A stretch of DNA of 64,000 bases, taken from positions 7,874,001-7,938,000 of the forward strand of contig NZ_JADBEF010000001.1 in the NCBI RefSeq assembly GCF_014873535.1, read 5' to 3'. This DNA comes from Nonomuraea africana (GTDB taxonomy: Bacteria > Actinomycetota > Actinomycetes > Streptosporangiales > Streptosporangiaceae). The position numbers were made by a program, and so were the translations under genes. The notes under the pieces are model-generated. The model made no database searches. It saw nothing but the letters and a program-made list of their open reading frames with translations, and was not told the origin of the DNA. Positions 33,171 through 41,498 of this stretch are shown here, piece after piece; position 1 is the stretch's first letter, and every line of letters starts with the position of its first letter.

Positions 33171-33959
33171 ATGGGTGGTCAGGTGCTGCGGCTCCAGGAC
33201 GTCGGAGTACGGCGTGACGGGGCGGCCCTGATACGCGGCATCGACTGGGCGGTCAACGAGGACGAGCGCTGGGTCGTGATCGGCCCCAACGGCGCGGGAA
33301 AGACGACGCTGCTGCAGGTCGCCGCCACGTTGCTGTTCCCCAGCGAGGGCGCCGTCGAGGTGCTGGGCGAACGGATCGGCCAGACCGACGTGTTCGACCT
33401 GCGTCCGCGCATCGGCCTGGCGAGCTCGGCTCTGGCGGAGCGGGTGCCGCAGGACGAGAAGGTCATCGACCTGGTGCTGACCGCGTCCTACGCGATCCTG
33501 GGTCGCTGGACCGAGGAGTACGACTCCCACGACGTCACCAGGGCCGTCGAGCTGATCGACATGATGGGCGTCGCCCACCTGATCAGGCGGCGCTTCGGCA
33601 CCCTGTCCGAGGGCGAGCGCAAGCGCGTGCAGATCGCCAGGGCGCTCATGCCCGATCCCGAGCTGCTCCTGCTCGACGAGCCCGCGGCGGGCCTCGACAT
33701 GGGCGGGCGCGAAGACCTGGTGCGGCGGCTCTCGACGCTCGCCTACGACCATCGCTCGCCCACCATGGTGCTGGTCACGCACCACGTGGAGGAGGTCCCG
33801 AACGGCTTCACCCACGCGCTGCTGATGCGTCACGGCTCGGTGGTGGCCCAGGGTCCGATCGAGCACGTGATGACGGCGGACAACCTCTCGCGCACGTTCG
33901 GGGTGCCGCTGGTCCTGGAGCGCAACGGTCAGGGACGTTGGTACGCCAGGCCTCAATAG
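33171..33959 (+). CDS. ABC transporter ATP-binding protein without a permease neighbour
   Basis: 262 residues. Walker A GPNGAGKTT, Q-loop region, the signature LSEGERKRVQIARAL, Walker B LLLLDEPAAGLD and the switch His in LVTHHVEE are all intact. The signature has EG instead of GG. The ModF/YbbA-like single ATPase architecture with no permease or binding protein nearby suggests either an orphan importer subunit or a non-transport role. ATG 33171 follows AGGGAGGG. It is 76 bases upstream of the SPFH gene in the same direction. Confidence 0.85.
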   Translation: MGGQVLRLQDVGVRRDGAALIRGIDWAVNEDERWVVIGPNGAGKTTLLQVAATLLFPSEGAVEVLGERIGQTDVFDLRPRIGLASSALAERVPQDEKVIDLVLTASYAILGRWTEEYDSHDVTRAVELIDMMGVAHLIRRRFGTLSEGERKRVQIARALMPDPELLLLDEPAAGLDMGGREDLVRRLSTLAYDHRSPTMVLVTHHVEEVPNGFTHALLMRHGSVVAQGPIEHVMTADNLSRTFGVPLVLERNGQGRWYARPQ

Positions 33960-34035
33960 CATTTGACGGCTCTCAAAAGGGAAAACCAAATATCATCTTC
34001 GTGGTCGGGGACCTTACGACTCGCGGAGTGTTGCC

Positions 34036-34956
34036 ATGGGCACCGAACAGTTGATCGTCGCCATCGTCGTGGTCGCTGTGGTGGGCTTCGCCCTGGCACG
34101 GACCATCCGGATCATTCCCCAGGCAACAGCGGCGATCATCGAACGGCTCGGGCGCTACCACCGCACCCTCGATCCCGGCCTCAACCTCGTCGTGCCGTTC
34201 ATCGACCGCATCAAGCAGATGATCGACCTGCGCGAGCAGGTCGTGTCGTTCCCCCCGCAGCCGGTCATCACCTCGGACAACCTCGTGGTGTCCATCGACA
34301 CCGTCATCTACTTCCAGGTGACCAACCCCAAGGCGGCCACGTACGAGATCGCCAACTTCCTCGTCGGTGTCGAGCAGCTGACGGTGACGACGCTGCGCAA
34401 CGTGGTGGGCGGGATGGACCTCGAGCGCACGCTGACCTCGCGCGAGGAGATCAACACCGAGCTGCGCGGGGTGCTGGACGACGCCACGGGCAAGTGGGGG
34501 ATCAGGGTCAACCGCGTCGAGCTGAAGGCCATCGACCCGCCCGCGTCGATCCAGGACTCGATGGAGAAGCAGATGCGGGCCGACCGTGACAAGCGGGCCG
34601 CCGTGCTCACGGCCGAAGGGCAGAAGCAGGCGGCCATTCTGACCGCCGAGGGAGAGAAGACGGCGGCGGTGCTGAAGGCGCGCGGCGAGGCGGAGGCGGC
34701 GGTGCTGCGCGCCCAGGCCGAGGCTGAGGCGGCGGCCATGCGCGCCAAGGGGCAGGCCGACGCGATCGGGATGGTGTTCAAGGCCATCCACGAGGGCAAC
34801 CCCAGCCAGCGGCTGCTGGCCTACCAGTACCTCCAGATGCTGCCCGAGATCGCCAAGGGCGACGCGAACAAGGTGTGGATCGTGCCTTCGGAGATGGGCA
34901 AGGTCCTGGAGAACCTCGGCGGCCTGTTCGGCACCCCCAAGGACAAGGAAGACTGA
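34036..34956 (+). CDS. SPFH/band-7 (stomatin-like) membrane protein
   Basis: 306 residues. One N-terminal membrane helix (LIVAIVVVAVVGFALARTI), then the band-7 domain (IIPQATAAIIERLGRYHRTLDPGLNLVVPFIDRI) and a long Ala/Glu coiled coil (about residues 190-245). It resembles QmcA and slipins, which form oligomeric membrane scaffolds and modulate membrane proteases or fluidity. No NfeD gene accompanies it in this window. ATG 34036 has a weak upstream site. Confidence 0.9.
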   Translation: MGTEQLIVAIVVVAVVGFALARTIRIIPQATAAIIERLGRYHRTLDPGLNLVVPFIDRIKQMIDLREQVVSFPPQPVITSDNLVVSIDTVIYFQVTNPKAATYEIANFLVGVEQLTVTTLRNVVGGMDLERTLTSREEINTELRGVLDDATGKWGIRVNRVELKAIDPPASIQDSMEKQMRADRDKRAAVLTAEGQKQAAILTAEGEKTAAVLKARGEAEAAVLRAQAEAEAAAMRAKGQADAIGMVFKAIHEGNPSQRLLAYQYLQMLPEIAKGDANKVWIVPSEMGKVLENLGGLFGTPKDKED

Positions 34957-34959
34957 CCT

Positions 34960-35185
34960 CCAGCCCGCACCCCTCGGGATCCCCCGAGACACCCCAGCCC
35001 GTTATCCCGCATTCGGATTCTCGAGGGAACCTCAGCTCGCCCCCCACCTCCGCGTTCCCCAAGAGGACCCAGCCGCCGTCCCTTGCGCCTCTCCAGGAAC
35101 GCCAGCCCGCGCCCCGCCTCGGCGTCCCCCAAGAGAACACCAGCCGTCGTCCCCCTGCGCCTTCTCACCAGCCCGCGTCCCACCT
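34960..35185. repeat. degenerate tandem array of about 35-bp units
   Basis: Units begin with CCAGCCCGC or CAGC[CT][CG] at about 34961, 34994, 35032, 35069, 35102, 35139 and 35168, followed by a C-rich core and a CCCCAAGAG- or CCCGAGA-like end. Two alternate forms give a higher-order period near 70. No coding frame; located between the SPFH and TSUP genes. Confidence 0.55.
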
Positions 35186-35276
35186 GCCGGTTTGGTGGTG
35201 ACCCCGGGAGTGGGCGGTGTAAGGCGTGGCTCTAGGCTCGGGCGACAGTGCATACGGAATACGAAAGGGGCGGGTC

Positions 35277-36032
35277 TTGTCGCCGTGGGAGGCGGTCGCG
35301 GTCTGCGCGGCCGGAGTCGCAGCAGGGGCCATCAACGCCGTCGTCGGGTCGGGGTCGCTGATCACCTTCCCCACCCTGGTGGCCGTGGGAGTCGACCCCG
35401 TGACCGCCAACGTCTCCAACAACATCGGCCTCGTCCCCGGCTCCTTCACCGGCGCGTACGGCTACCGCGCCGAGCTCAGGGGCCAGCGCGACCGCCTCGT
35501 CAGGCTGGCCACGGGCTCCGCGCTCGGCTCCCTGCTCGGCGGGCTCCTCCTGCTGGTCCTCGACCCAGACGTGTTCCAGGTCGTGGTGCCCATCCTGATC
35601 GCGCTCGCCTGTGTGCTGGTCGTCGTGCAGCCCAAGCTGAACGGCTGGGTGGCCGCGCGGAGGCAGCACGCGCACCCCGACGGCGGCCTCTGGTTGTGGC
35701 TCGGCGTGTTCGGCGCGGGCGTCTACGGCGGCTACTTCGGTGCCGCGCAGGGCGTGCTGCTCATCGGCCTGCTCGGCAGCTTCCTCGACGACGGGCTGCA
35801 GCGGGTCAACGCCGCCAAGAACGTCCTGTCGCTCGTCGTCAACGCCACGGCCGCCGTGCTGTTCGTGATCATCGCGCCAGTCGACTGGTGGGCCGTGCTG
35901 ATGGTGGCCCTCGGCGCCACCCTGGGTGGCTTCCTCGGCGCGAAGGTGGGGCGCAAGCTGCCCGCTCCCGTCCTGCGCGGGTTCATCGTGTGCGTGGGCA
36001 TCGTGGCGATAATCAAACTGGTGTACGGATAA
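35277..36032 (+). CDS. TSUP-family permease (TauE/SafE-like)
   Basis: 251 residues with about eight membrane helices. The twofold-repeated TSUP motif appears as GAINAVVGSGSLITFPTLVAVGVDPVTANVSNN and GVYGGYFGAAQGVLLIGLLGSF. The family moves small sulfur- or carbon-containing anions such as sulfite or sulfoacetate; substrate here unknown. I took TTG 35277 (LSPWEAVAV) because the segment before it (35226-35276) contains promoter-like TAGGCT and reads unlike a family N-terminus; GTG 35226 is the alternative. Confidence 0.85.
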   Translation: MSPWEAVAVCAAGVAAGAINAVVGSGSLITFPTLVAVGVDPVTANVSNNIGLVPGSFTGAYGYRAELRGQRDRLVRLATGSALGSLLGGLLLLVLDPDVFQVVVPILIALACVLVVVQPKLNGWVAARRQHAHPDGGLWLWLGVFGAGVYGGYFGAAQGVLLIGLLGSFLDDGLQRVNAAKNVLSLVVNATAAVLFVIIAPVDWWAVLMVALGATLGGFLGAKVGRKLPAPVLRGFIVCVGIVAIIKLVYG

Positions 36033-36062
36033 ATCCACAGGTAAATGGGTATAAAACAGGTC

Positions 36063-36311
36063 ATGAAGGGTGATCGGGTCGAGATCGTGATCGACGCGGG
36101 AGGCACTCCGCGAACCTACGAAGTGATCGCCACGAAGGCCGGACGGCGGGTCGAAGTGGCCACGCGGCGCGGCCTGGTAGAAGTCAGCGAGGTGACACGG
36201 AGCGGCACCGCCGTACGCACCGCGCGTTTCATGTCCAGCCGCATCCTCGCCCTGGTCGAACACCCGGCCGACCTGCCCCGTCCCGCGGGTCAGCGGAAGT
36301 CGGCCGCGTGA
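36063..36311 (+). CDS. small basic protein of unknown function
   Basis: 82 residues, all-beta looking: MKGDRVEIVIDAGGTPRTYEVIATKAGRRVEVATRRGLVEVSEVTRSGTAVRTARFMSSRILALVE in outline, with alternating charged and hydrophobic residues. ATG 36045 would add six residues. Follows the TSUP gene by 30 bases and may be cotranscribed. Its end overlaps the decayed NmrA gene on the other strand. No known domain is recognised. Confidence 0.6.
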   Translation: MKGDRVEIVIDAGGTPRTYEVIATKAGRRVEVATRRGLVEVSEVTRSGTAVRTARFMSSRILALVEHPADLPRPAGQRKSAA

Positions 36312-36825
36312 TCGGCCGCCCACTCCCGCAGTGACCTGGCGGGCCGTCCGGTCAGCCGCTCGACGGTGTCGGTGAACTCTTCGTGCTCCGTCGCGAAGGA
36401 GGCCCACGCGTCGAGCGCCTCCTCCACGATCGCGGGGTCGTCCCAGAACCCGAGCATCTGCTCGGCGGCCTCCTCGCGTGTGATCTCCGCACCTCGCGGC
36501 CCACGGCCTCGCCGACGATCCTGACCTGCTCCTCCTGGATGATCGCGGTGGGGCCGCTGAGCACGTGGTGTGTCAGGTTCGCCGACAGGTGACGATCCGG
36601 CGGGTGTGTTTCGCGATCGCGTGCACGACCTGGGCGGCGAACCCCGGCCAGATGAGGAAGAGTGACGAGTGACGAGGGGTCGATGAGGTCGCCTCGGACG
36701 GCTTCGACGCCGTCCGGCAGGACGGCCCGGGCGAGGTCCCTGACCGGTGTCCTGACCTGGGCGCCCTCGGCGACGAGCGGGGAACCGGTGTGGCGGCCGA
36801 CATCGCCGGTCGCTCCGGTGACGGT
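36290..36825 (-). pseudogene. decayed NmrA-type NAD(P)-binding gene with frameshifts and deletion
   Basis: Three frames together give pieces of an NmrA/azoreductase-like protein. VTGATGDVGRHTG (cofactor motif) and VRDLARAVLPDGVEAVRGDL come from one frame. FLIWPGFAAQVVHAIAKHTRRIV follows in a second, then VLSGPTAIIQEEQVRIVGEAVGREV. The C-terminal EQMLGFWDDPAIVEEAL to VERLTGRPARSLREWAADH is in a third. About 100 residues of the middle are missing and no start codon precedes the first piece. It begins directly at the stop of the Rieske gene. Confidence 0.8.
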
Positions 36826-37710
36826 TCAGGTCAACGGCCGCACCTGGATGATGCCGTCGCGCCGGACGCGGGTCTCGAACGTGGGGGCGGGGGCGGTGGC
36901 GGGGCCGTGCTTGACGCTGCCGTCGGCGATCCTGAACGTGCTGCCGTGCCACGGGCAGACCACGCAGGGCTCGCCGTTCTCGATCACCACCCGGCCCTGG
37001 TGCAGCGGGCCCGCCAGGTGCGAGCAGCGGTCGGCCAGCACGCTCACGCCGCCGGCGTGCCTGAGCACGAAGAGCTGGATGTAGCCGAGGCGACGGGTCA
37101 CGGGACGGCCCTCGGGCAGGTCCTTGATCGGGCACAGGTCGTGCCAGCCGAGCGGCACCAGGTGGGCCACCTGCTCGGCGTGGTTGGCGCCGGCCGCCTG
37201 CCGGTAGGCCATGTGGCCGCCGAGGTAGCCGCCGACCGTCGCGGCGCCGAGTCCGAGCATGGACAGCGCCTTGCCGGCACCCTGCCGTCCGGCCATGCGC
37301 AGCAGCAGCGAGCCGGAGAACAGCCCGAGAGCGGTGAGGTTGGTCACGAGGTGGACGAAGCCCACCCGCTGCTGCTCGCGGTGGAGCGACGACCAGTCGG
37401 TGAGGCCCGCGGCCGCCGTCGGCACGGCTGCGGCCACCCCCGCGGCGAGGAGCGTCTTCGACGCCTTGGGGTCGGCGTTCACGAGGTCGAGGACGGCGAC
37501 CGACATCCAACAGCCGATCGTCCCCGTCGCCAGCGCGGGGTGCAGCGGTTTGCCCGTGGGCACACCGTGCAGCCAGTCGCGGAGCCTGCCCGGCCGGATC
37601 TTCTCCCGTACGGCTTTGGCCAGCACGCCGATCGGCCGATCCATCGCCCTGCTCTTCTCGAGCTTGTCGGCGAGGTCGACCGGTCCAGCCAGCCTGACTT
37701 TCTCTTTCAC
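36826..37710 (-). CDS. DUF2231 membrane domain fused to a Rieske [2Fe-2S] domain
   Basis: About 294 residues. The N-terminal part has four hydrophobic segments of the DUF2231 type (HPALATGTIGCWMSVAVLDL, GLTDWSSL). The C-terminal 110 residues form a Rieske domain with cluster ligands in DRCSHLAGPLHQG and CVVCPWHGSTF (CxH and CxxH). It is probably a membrane electron-transfer protein; partners are unknown. GTG 37710 follows GTAGGGG. Divergently oriented genes are absent, and the decayed NmrA gene follows. Confidence 0.85.
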   Translation of the reverse strand: MKEKVRLAGPVDLADKLEKSRAMDRPIGVLAKAVREKIRPGRLRDWLHGVPTGKPLHPALATGTIGCWMSVAVLDLVNADPKASKTLLAAGVAAAVPTAAAGLTDWSSLHREQQRVGFVHLVTNLTALGLFSGSLLLRMAGRQGAGKALSMLGLGAATVGGYLGGHMAYRQAAGANHAEQVAHLVPLGWHDLCPIKDLPEGRPVTRRLGYIQLFVLRHAGGVSVLADRCSHLAGPLHQGRVVIENGEPCVVCPWHGSTFRIADGSVKHGPATAPAPTFETRVRRDGIIQVRPLT

Positions 37711-37740
37711 GACCAAACCCCTACCCCGGCGGTAAGGGCA

Positions 37741-38352
37741 TCACTCGGACAGATGGCCCCGGTTGACCGACAGGTCGATCAACTCGTTCGCGTAGGCGCC
37801 GAGCGACTCCGACCCGTCCTCGATGATCTTCGCCTTCTCACGCACCTGGTCGGCCGTCACCTTGAACAGCGGCCAGGTGCCGCCCTCGGTGTGGTGGTTG
37901 GCCAGGATCGGGGCGAACCTGTCGAGGGCCTTGGCGAAGCGCGCCTCGACCGTCTCGCGGGCCTCGAACTCCTCCCACAGCTCCCTGAAGAGCATGGCCT
38001 GGTCGGCCGGGAGCAGGGCGAAGATCCGGTCGGCGGCGGCGCGCTCGGCGTCGATCTGTGCCGCCACCGCGACGGGGTCGTAGATGAAGGTGTCACCCGC
38101 GTCGATCTCGACGAGGTCGTGCACGAGCAGCATGGCGACCACGCGCTGGATGTCGGTCCCGGGCGGCGCGTGCTCGGCGAGGATCATCGCCAGCAGGCCG
38201 ACGTACCACGAGTGCTCGGCGTCGTTCTCGCGGCGTGATCCGTCCATGAGGCTGTTGCGGCGGATCACCCGCTTCAGCTTGTCGATCTCCACTGCGAAGG
38301 CGATCTGGGCGTTCAGTCGGTCCTCTTCTTGCGTGGTAGTCACGCGCGACAC
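37741..38352 (-). CDS. HD-domain phosphohydrolase (YfbR-like)
   Basis: 203 residues. Metal ligands are visible in ENDAEHSWYVGLLA and LLVHDLVEIDAGDT, plus an Asp late in the domain (LDRFAPILANHHTEGG). This is the HD arrangement of the YfbR/YGK1 group, which hydrolyses deoxynucleoside monophosphates. Length agrees with the family. GTG 38352 or GTG 38343 are equally possible starts. Upstream of the Rieske gene by 30 bases, possibly cotranscribed. Confidence 0.85.
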   Translation of the reverse strand: MSRVTTTQEEDRLNAQIAFAVEIDKLKRVIRRNSLMDGSRRENDAEHSWYVGLLAMILAEHAPPGTDIQRVVAMLLVHDLVEIDAGDTFIYDPVAVAAQIDAERAAADRIFALLPADQAMLFRELWEEFEARETVEARFAKALDRFAPILANHHTEGGTWPLFKVTADQVREKAKIIEDGSESLGAYANELIDLSVNRGHLSE

Positions 38353-38389
38353 CCTAGTAACGTCGAACGTGTCCGGTCGACCGGAACGA

Positions 38390-40486
38390 TCACAGGGCGG
38401 CGATCGTCACCGGAACGCCGTTGAACACGGCGTTGCCGGAAGGCATGTCGATCGCTGAGTCATCGGTCAGGACGTTCGCGCTGACCCCCGCGTGCTCGGC
38501 GGCGACCGTCTGTGCGCTGCCCACGTGGCCCCAGCCGTGCGGCAGGCTCACCACACCCGGCATGATCGTGTCCGTGGGCTCCAGCGTGACCGTGAGCCGC
38601 CCGGTGGCCGACGTGATCACCGCCTGCTCCCCGAGGGACAGGCGGGCGACGTCCGCGGGGTTGATCTGCAGCGTGCACCGGTTGCTGCCGCCGACCAGCG
38701 TGCTGACGTTGTGCATCCAGCTGTTGTTCGAGCGCAGGTGGCGCCTGCCGATCAGCACCATCTCGGGCGGGGCCTGCTCCAGCCGCTCCCTCAGCCGCTC
38801 GACGTCGTCCATGAGCTGCGGGGGCGCCAGCTCGACCAGCCCGGAGGCGGTGCGCAGGATCTCCGGCAGCCGCGGCTCCAGCGGGCCGAGGTCGAGCCCG
38901 TGCGGGTTCTCGCGCAGCTTCTCCAGCGACAGCCCGTACGGCCCGAGCCGCAGCATCATGTCCAGCCGGCGTTCGGCCCCGGTCTCCCCGGTCAGCTGGA
39001 GCTCGACCCCGGCCTTCTGGAGCGTCTGGTCGATGATGAACTCGTCCAGGTCGCCGTCGAGCCCCGAGGCGATCACCGCGAGCCGCGCCATGATCTCCGA
39101 CTCCGACGGCCGCTCGCCCAGGGGCAGCACGGGCGGCGAGTAGCGCGTGTAGTTGCGCACCGCGAAGCCCAGCAGCGCGAAGTCGTAGTGCCCCGACTGC
39201 AGCACCCTCGGCGGCGGCAGGATCACGTTCGCGTGCCTGGTCGTCTCGTTGAGGTACGGGTCCACGCTGACCATGAAGTCGAGCCGCCCGAACGCCTCGT
39301 CCAGCCTGGCCCCGTTCGGCGCCGACAGCACGGGGTTGCCGGCCACCGTCACCAGGAACCGCACCTGGCCCTCGCCCGGCGTCTCGATCTCGTCGGCCAG
39401 CGTGGCCACCGGCAGCTCGCCGTTGACCTCGGGCAGGTGGCGCACCCTGCTGCGCCACCTGCCCGTCGTGTAGGGCCTGCGACTGCGCCGCGGCTCGGTC
39501 GCGGGCTTGGGGAACATCGCGCCGCCCGGCCTGTCGAGGTTGCCGGTGAGCGTGTTGACCACGTCGACCAGCCACTGGGCCAGCGTGCCGAACTCCTGCG
39601 TGCAGGTGCCGATCCTGGCGTACACCGCCGCCGTGGGCGCCGCCGCCAGCTCGCGGGCCAGCCTGACGATCGTCTCCTCCGGCACTCCGGTACGGCGGGC
39701 GACCACCTCGGGCGGGAAGTGCTTGGCCGCCTCCCTGACCTCTTCGAGGCCGTTGACCTCGACGGCCACGCGGGTGAGGTTCTCCGCGAAGAGCGTGTGG
39801 ACCAGGCCGAAGAGCAGGTAGGCGTCGCTGCCGGGCCGGACGAACACGTGCTCGTCGGCCTGCGCGGCGGTCCTGGTGCGCCGCGGGTCCACCACGACCA
39901 CCTTCCCGCCGCGCCGCCTGATCGCCTTGAGCCTGCCGGGGAAGTCGGGCGCGGTGCACAGCGAGCCGTTGGACTCCAGCGGGTTGGCGCCGAGCATCAG
40001 GAGATAGTCGGTCCTGTCGAGGTCCGGCACGGGTATGTGCAGCGGATGCCCGAACATCAGCCCGCTGGCCACGTGCTTCGGCATCTGGTCGGCGGTGCTG
40101 GCCGAGAAGACGTTGCGGGTGCCGAGCGCCCTGATCAGCGGCGCGGCGTAGAGCGCCCCCGCCATCGTGTGCGCACTCGGGTTTCCCAGGTAGACGGCGA
40201 TCGTCTGCCTGTCACGCACGCCTTCGAGCGCGCGGGCGACCGTGGCGAAGGCCTCGTCCCACGACACCTCCCGCCACTGCTCGCCCTCGCGGACCAGCGG
40301 CTTGCTCAGCCGGTCGGGGTCCTCGTCGAGGTGGCCGAGGCTGGCGCCCTTGGGGCAGATGAAGCCCTTGCTGAACGGGTCTTCCTTGTCGCCCCTGACG
40401 CTGGTGACGTGGCCGCCGTCGTCGAGTGTGAGCGTCAGGCCGCAGACGGCCTCGCAGAGGGGGCAGGTGCGGTGCACGGTCGTCAT
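38390..40486 (-). CDS. molybdopterin-guanine-dinucleotide oxidoreductase
   Basis: 698 residues of the DMSO reductase superfamily. The N-terminal [4Fe-4S] motif is CPLCEAVCGLTL with the fourth Cys in GFICPKGAS. Cofactor-binding stretches include MLGANPLESNGS, VVVDPRRTRTAAQADEHVFVRPGSD and the C-terminal MPGVVSLPHGWGH. Around the position of the molybdenum ligand the sequence reads STADQMPKH, without Cys or selenocysteine, so the ligand may be Ser or Asp. No partner subunits are adjacent. ATG 40486 has CCAGGAG upstream. Substrate unknown. Confidence 0.88.
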   Translation of the reverse strand: MTTVHRTCPLCEAVCGLTLTLDDGGHVTSVRGDKEDPFSKGFICPKGASLGHLDEDPDRLSKPLVREGEQWREVSWDEAFATVARALEGVRDRQTIAVYLGNPSAHTMAGALYAAPLIRALGTRNVFSASTADQMPKHVASGLMFGHPLHIPVPDLDRTDYLLMLGANPLESNGSLCTAPDFPGRLKAIRRRGGKVVVVDPRRTRTAAQADEHVFVRPGSDAYLLFGLVHTLFAENLTRVAVEVNGLEEVREAAKHFPPEVVARRTGVPEETIVRLARELAAAPTAAVYARIGTCTQEFGTLAQWLVDVVNTLTGNLDRPGGAMFPKPATEPRRSRRPYTTGRWRSRVRHLPEVNGELPVATLADEIETPGEGQVRFLVTVAGNPVLSAPNGARLDEAFGRLDFMVSVDPYLNETTRHANVILPPPRVLQSGHYDFALLGFAVRNYTRYSPPVLPLGERPSESEIMARLAVIASGLDGDLDEFIIDQTLQKAGVELQLTGETGAERRLDMMLRLGPYGLSLEKLRENPHGLDLGPLEPRLPEILRTASGLVELAPPQLMDDVERLRERLEQAPPEMVLIGRRHLRSNNSWMHNVSTLVGGSNRCTLQINPADVARLSLGEQAVITSATGRLTVTLEPTDTIMPGVVSLPHGWGHVGSAQTVAAEHAGVSANVLTDDSAIDMPSGNAVFNGVPVTIAAL

Positions 40487-40579
40487 CGCTACTCCTGGGT
40501 TCGACATCCGAACTCATCTTGTCCCGTACGGCGGGCGGTGTGAAGGCCTCTTCCGCCGCGCCTGCCGGTAGACATGGGG

Positions 40580-40613
40580 AAGGGGACGCCCGTCCGCCGT
40601 GGAGCGTCCCCTT
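40580..40613 (-). terminator. terminator of the 41498-40631 operon
   Basis: Stem AAGGGGACGC (40580-40589) / GCGTCCCCTT (40604-40613), just after the stop of the minus-strand gene at 40631. Confidence 0.65.
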
Positions 40614-40630
40614 GGTCGGTGGCCGGAGTG

Positions 40631-41272
40631 TCAGGCCGCGATGAGTAGCGCCGCTGTCGTATCGGGTGGCTCCTCGATCTCGGTGCGGGTGGACCGTAGG
40701 GACACCCAGCCGCTCCTGCCGTACAGCCTTTCGAGCCCTGGACTGACCGCCCCCGCCGTCTGCTCCCTGCGGACGATCTCGACGATCACCAGGTTGGCCC
40801 ACCTGCGGTGCTTGTGAATCCGGACGTCTCGCGCGAAGCAGGCCGCCTCGATCTCCCCCGCGTATGCCTCGAAGTCCTCCGCGCAGATGCCCGCCCTCGT
40901 GAGCACCAGCGCCTTCTCTCCACAGGCGGTGGGCGTGATCCACAGGATGAGCGGGATCCGGCCCGCCCTGGTGTGCATGGTCGTCTCCGTGCAGAGCCGC
41001 TGCAGCCGGTGCCTGGAGGCCACGCACCAGGCGTGCGCGGCGATCCAGTTGCGTCCGACTCGGGTGACGGCGGGCACCGAGACCGCGCTGGTGAGCGCGA
41101 TGAAGGGCACCCATCGCCCGCCGCCGAGCGCGGCGAGCAGCACCAGCACCAGTCCCGCGGTCAGCAGGAGCTCGGTGCGGATCCGCCAGAGCCTGGTGAC
41201 GAGGCTGGAGCGCTCGACCGCTGGGAGGTCGCCGACTCCCGGGTAGATCTGGTGCCGAGGATTGCGTGACAT
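40631..41272 (-). CDS. membrane protein of unknown function, second gene of a two-gene operon
   Basis: 213 residues. Two adjacent membrane helices (about residues 30-67: LLLTAGLVLVLLAALGGG and VPFIALTSAVSVPAVTRV) are followed by a cytosolic domain with RLQRLCTETTMHTRAGRIPLIL, the phrase ACGEKALVLTRAGICAEDFEAYAGEIEAACFARDVRI and a final Ser/Thr/Glu tail. The organisation of short helical hairpin plus soluble domain is seen in proteins near conjugation genes of actinomycete integrative elements, but no tra gene is here. ATG 41272 is one base from the end of the upstream gene. Confidence 0.7.
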   Translation of the reverse strand: MSRNPRHQIYPGVGDLPAVERSSLVTRLWRIRTELLLTAGLVLVLLAALGGGRWVPFIALTSAVSVPAVTRVGRNWIAAHAWCVASRHRLQRLCTETTMHTRAGRIPLILWITPTACGEKALVLTRAGICAEDFEAYAGEIEAACFARDVRIHKHRRWANLVIVEIVRREQTAGAVSPGLERLYGRSGWVSLRSTRTEIEEPPDTTAALLIAA

Positions 41273-41273
41273 C

Positions 41274-41498
41274 TCACGACACCTCCTCGGGGACGAGAGC
41301 GGTGCGCGACACCCTGAGCTGGTCGAACCGTGGGTCGCGGTAGGAGCGAGAGCCGAATCCCGTGCGCGTGACGGTCCAGCCGCGCCGGTGCGCGAACTCG
41401 TCGTACTCCATGCAGATCTCGCGATCCGTCCACGCGATGAGTTCCCGGATCCGGGACTTGATTCGACTGAGTCCCTTGGTACCTTGTGAGTACAACAT
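41274..41498 (-). CDS. small basic protein of unknown function, first gene of a two-gene operon
   Basis: 74 residues: MLYSQGTKGLSRIKSRIRELIAWTD, then EYDEFAHRRGWTVTRTG and YRDPRFDQLRVSRTALVPEEV in outline. ATG 41498 is preceded by AAAGGGG. Strongly basic and probably soluble. It abuts the membrane protein gene, so they work together or at least are cotranscribed. No domain recognised. Confidence 0.65.
   Translation of the reverse strand: MLYSQGTKGLSRIKSRIRELIAWTDREICMEYDEFAHRRGWTVTRTGFGSRSYRDPRFDQLRVSRTALVPEEVS

Noticed and set aside
34960..35185. CRISPR array
   Set aside because: Degenerate units without spacers; no cas genes.
36826..37510. Fusion of the decayed NmrA C-terminus with upstream minus-strand sequence into one 406-codon protein
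   Set aside because: Only the last 65 codons read as a real protein; the rest is out of frame with the Rieske gene.
38492..40543. 683-codon plus-strand frame opposite the molybdopterin enzyme
   Set aside because: No recognisable domain, while the minus strand has all motifs of the family.
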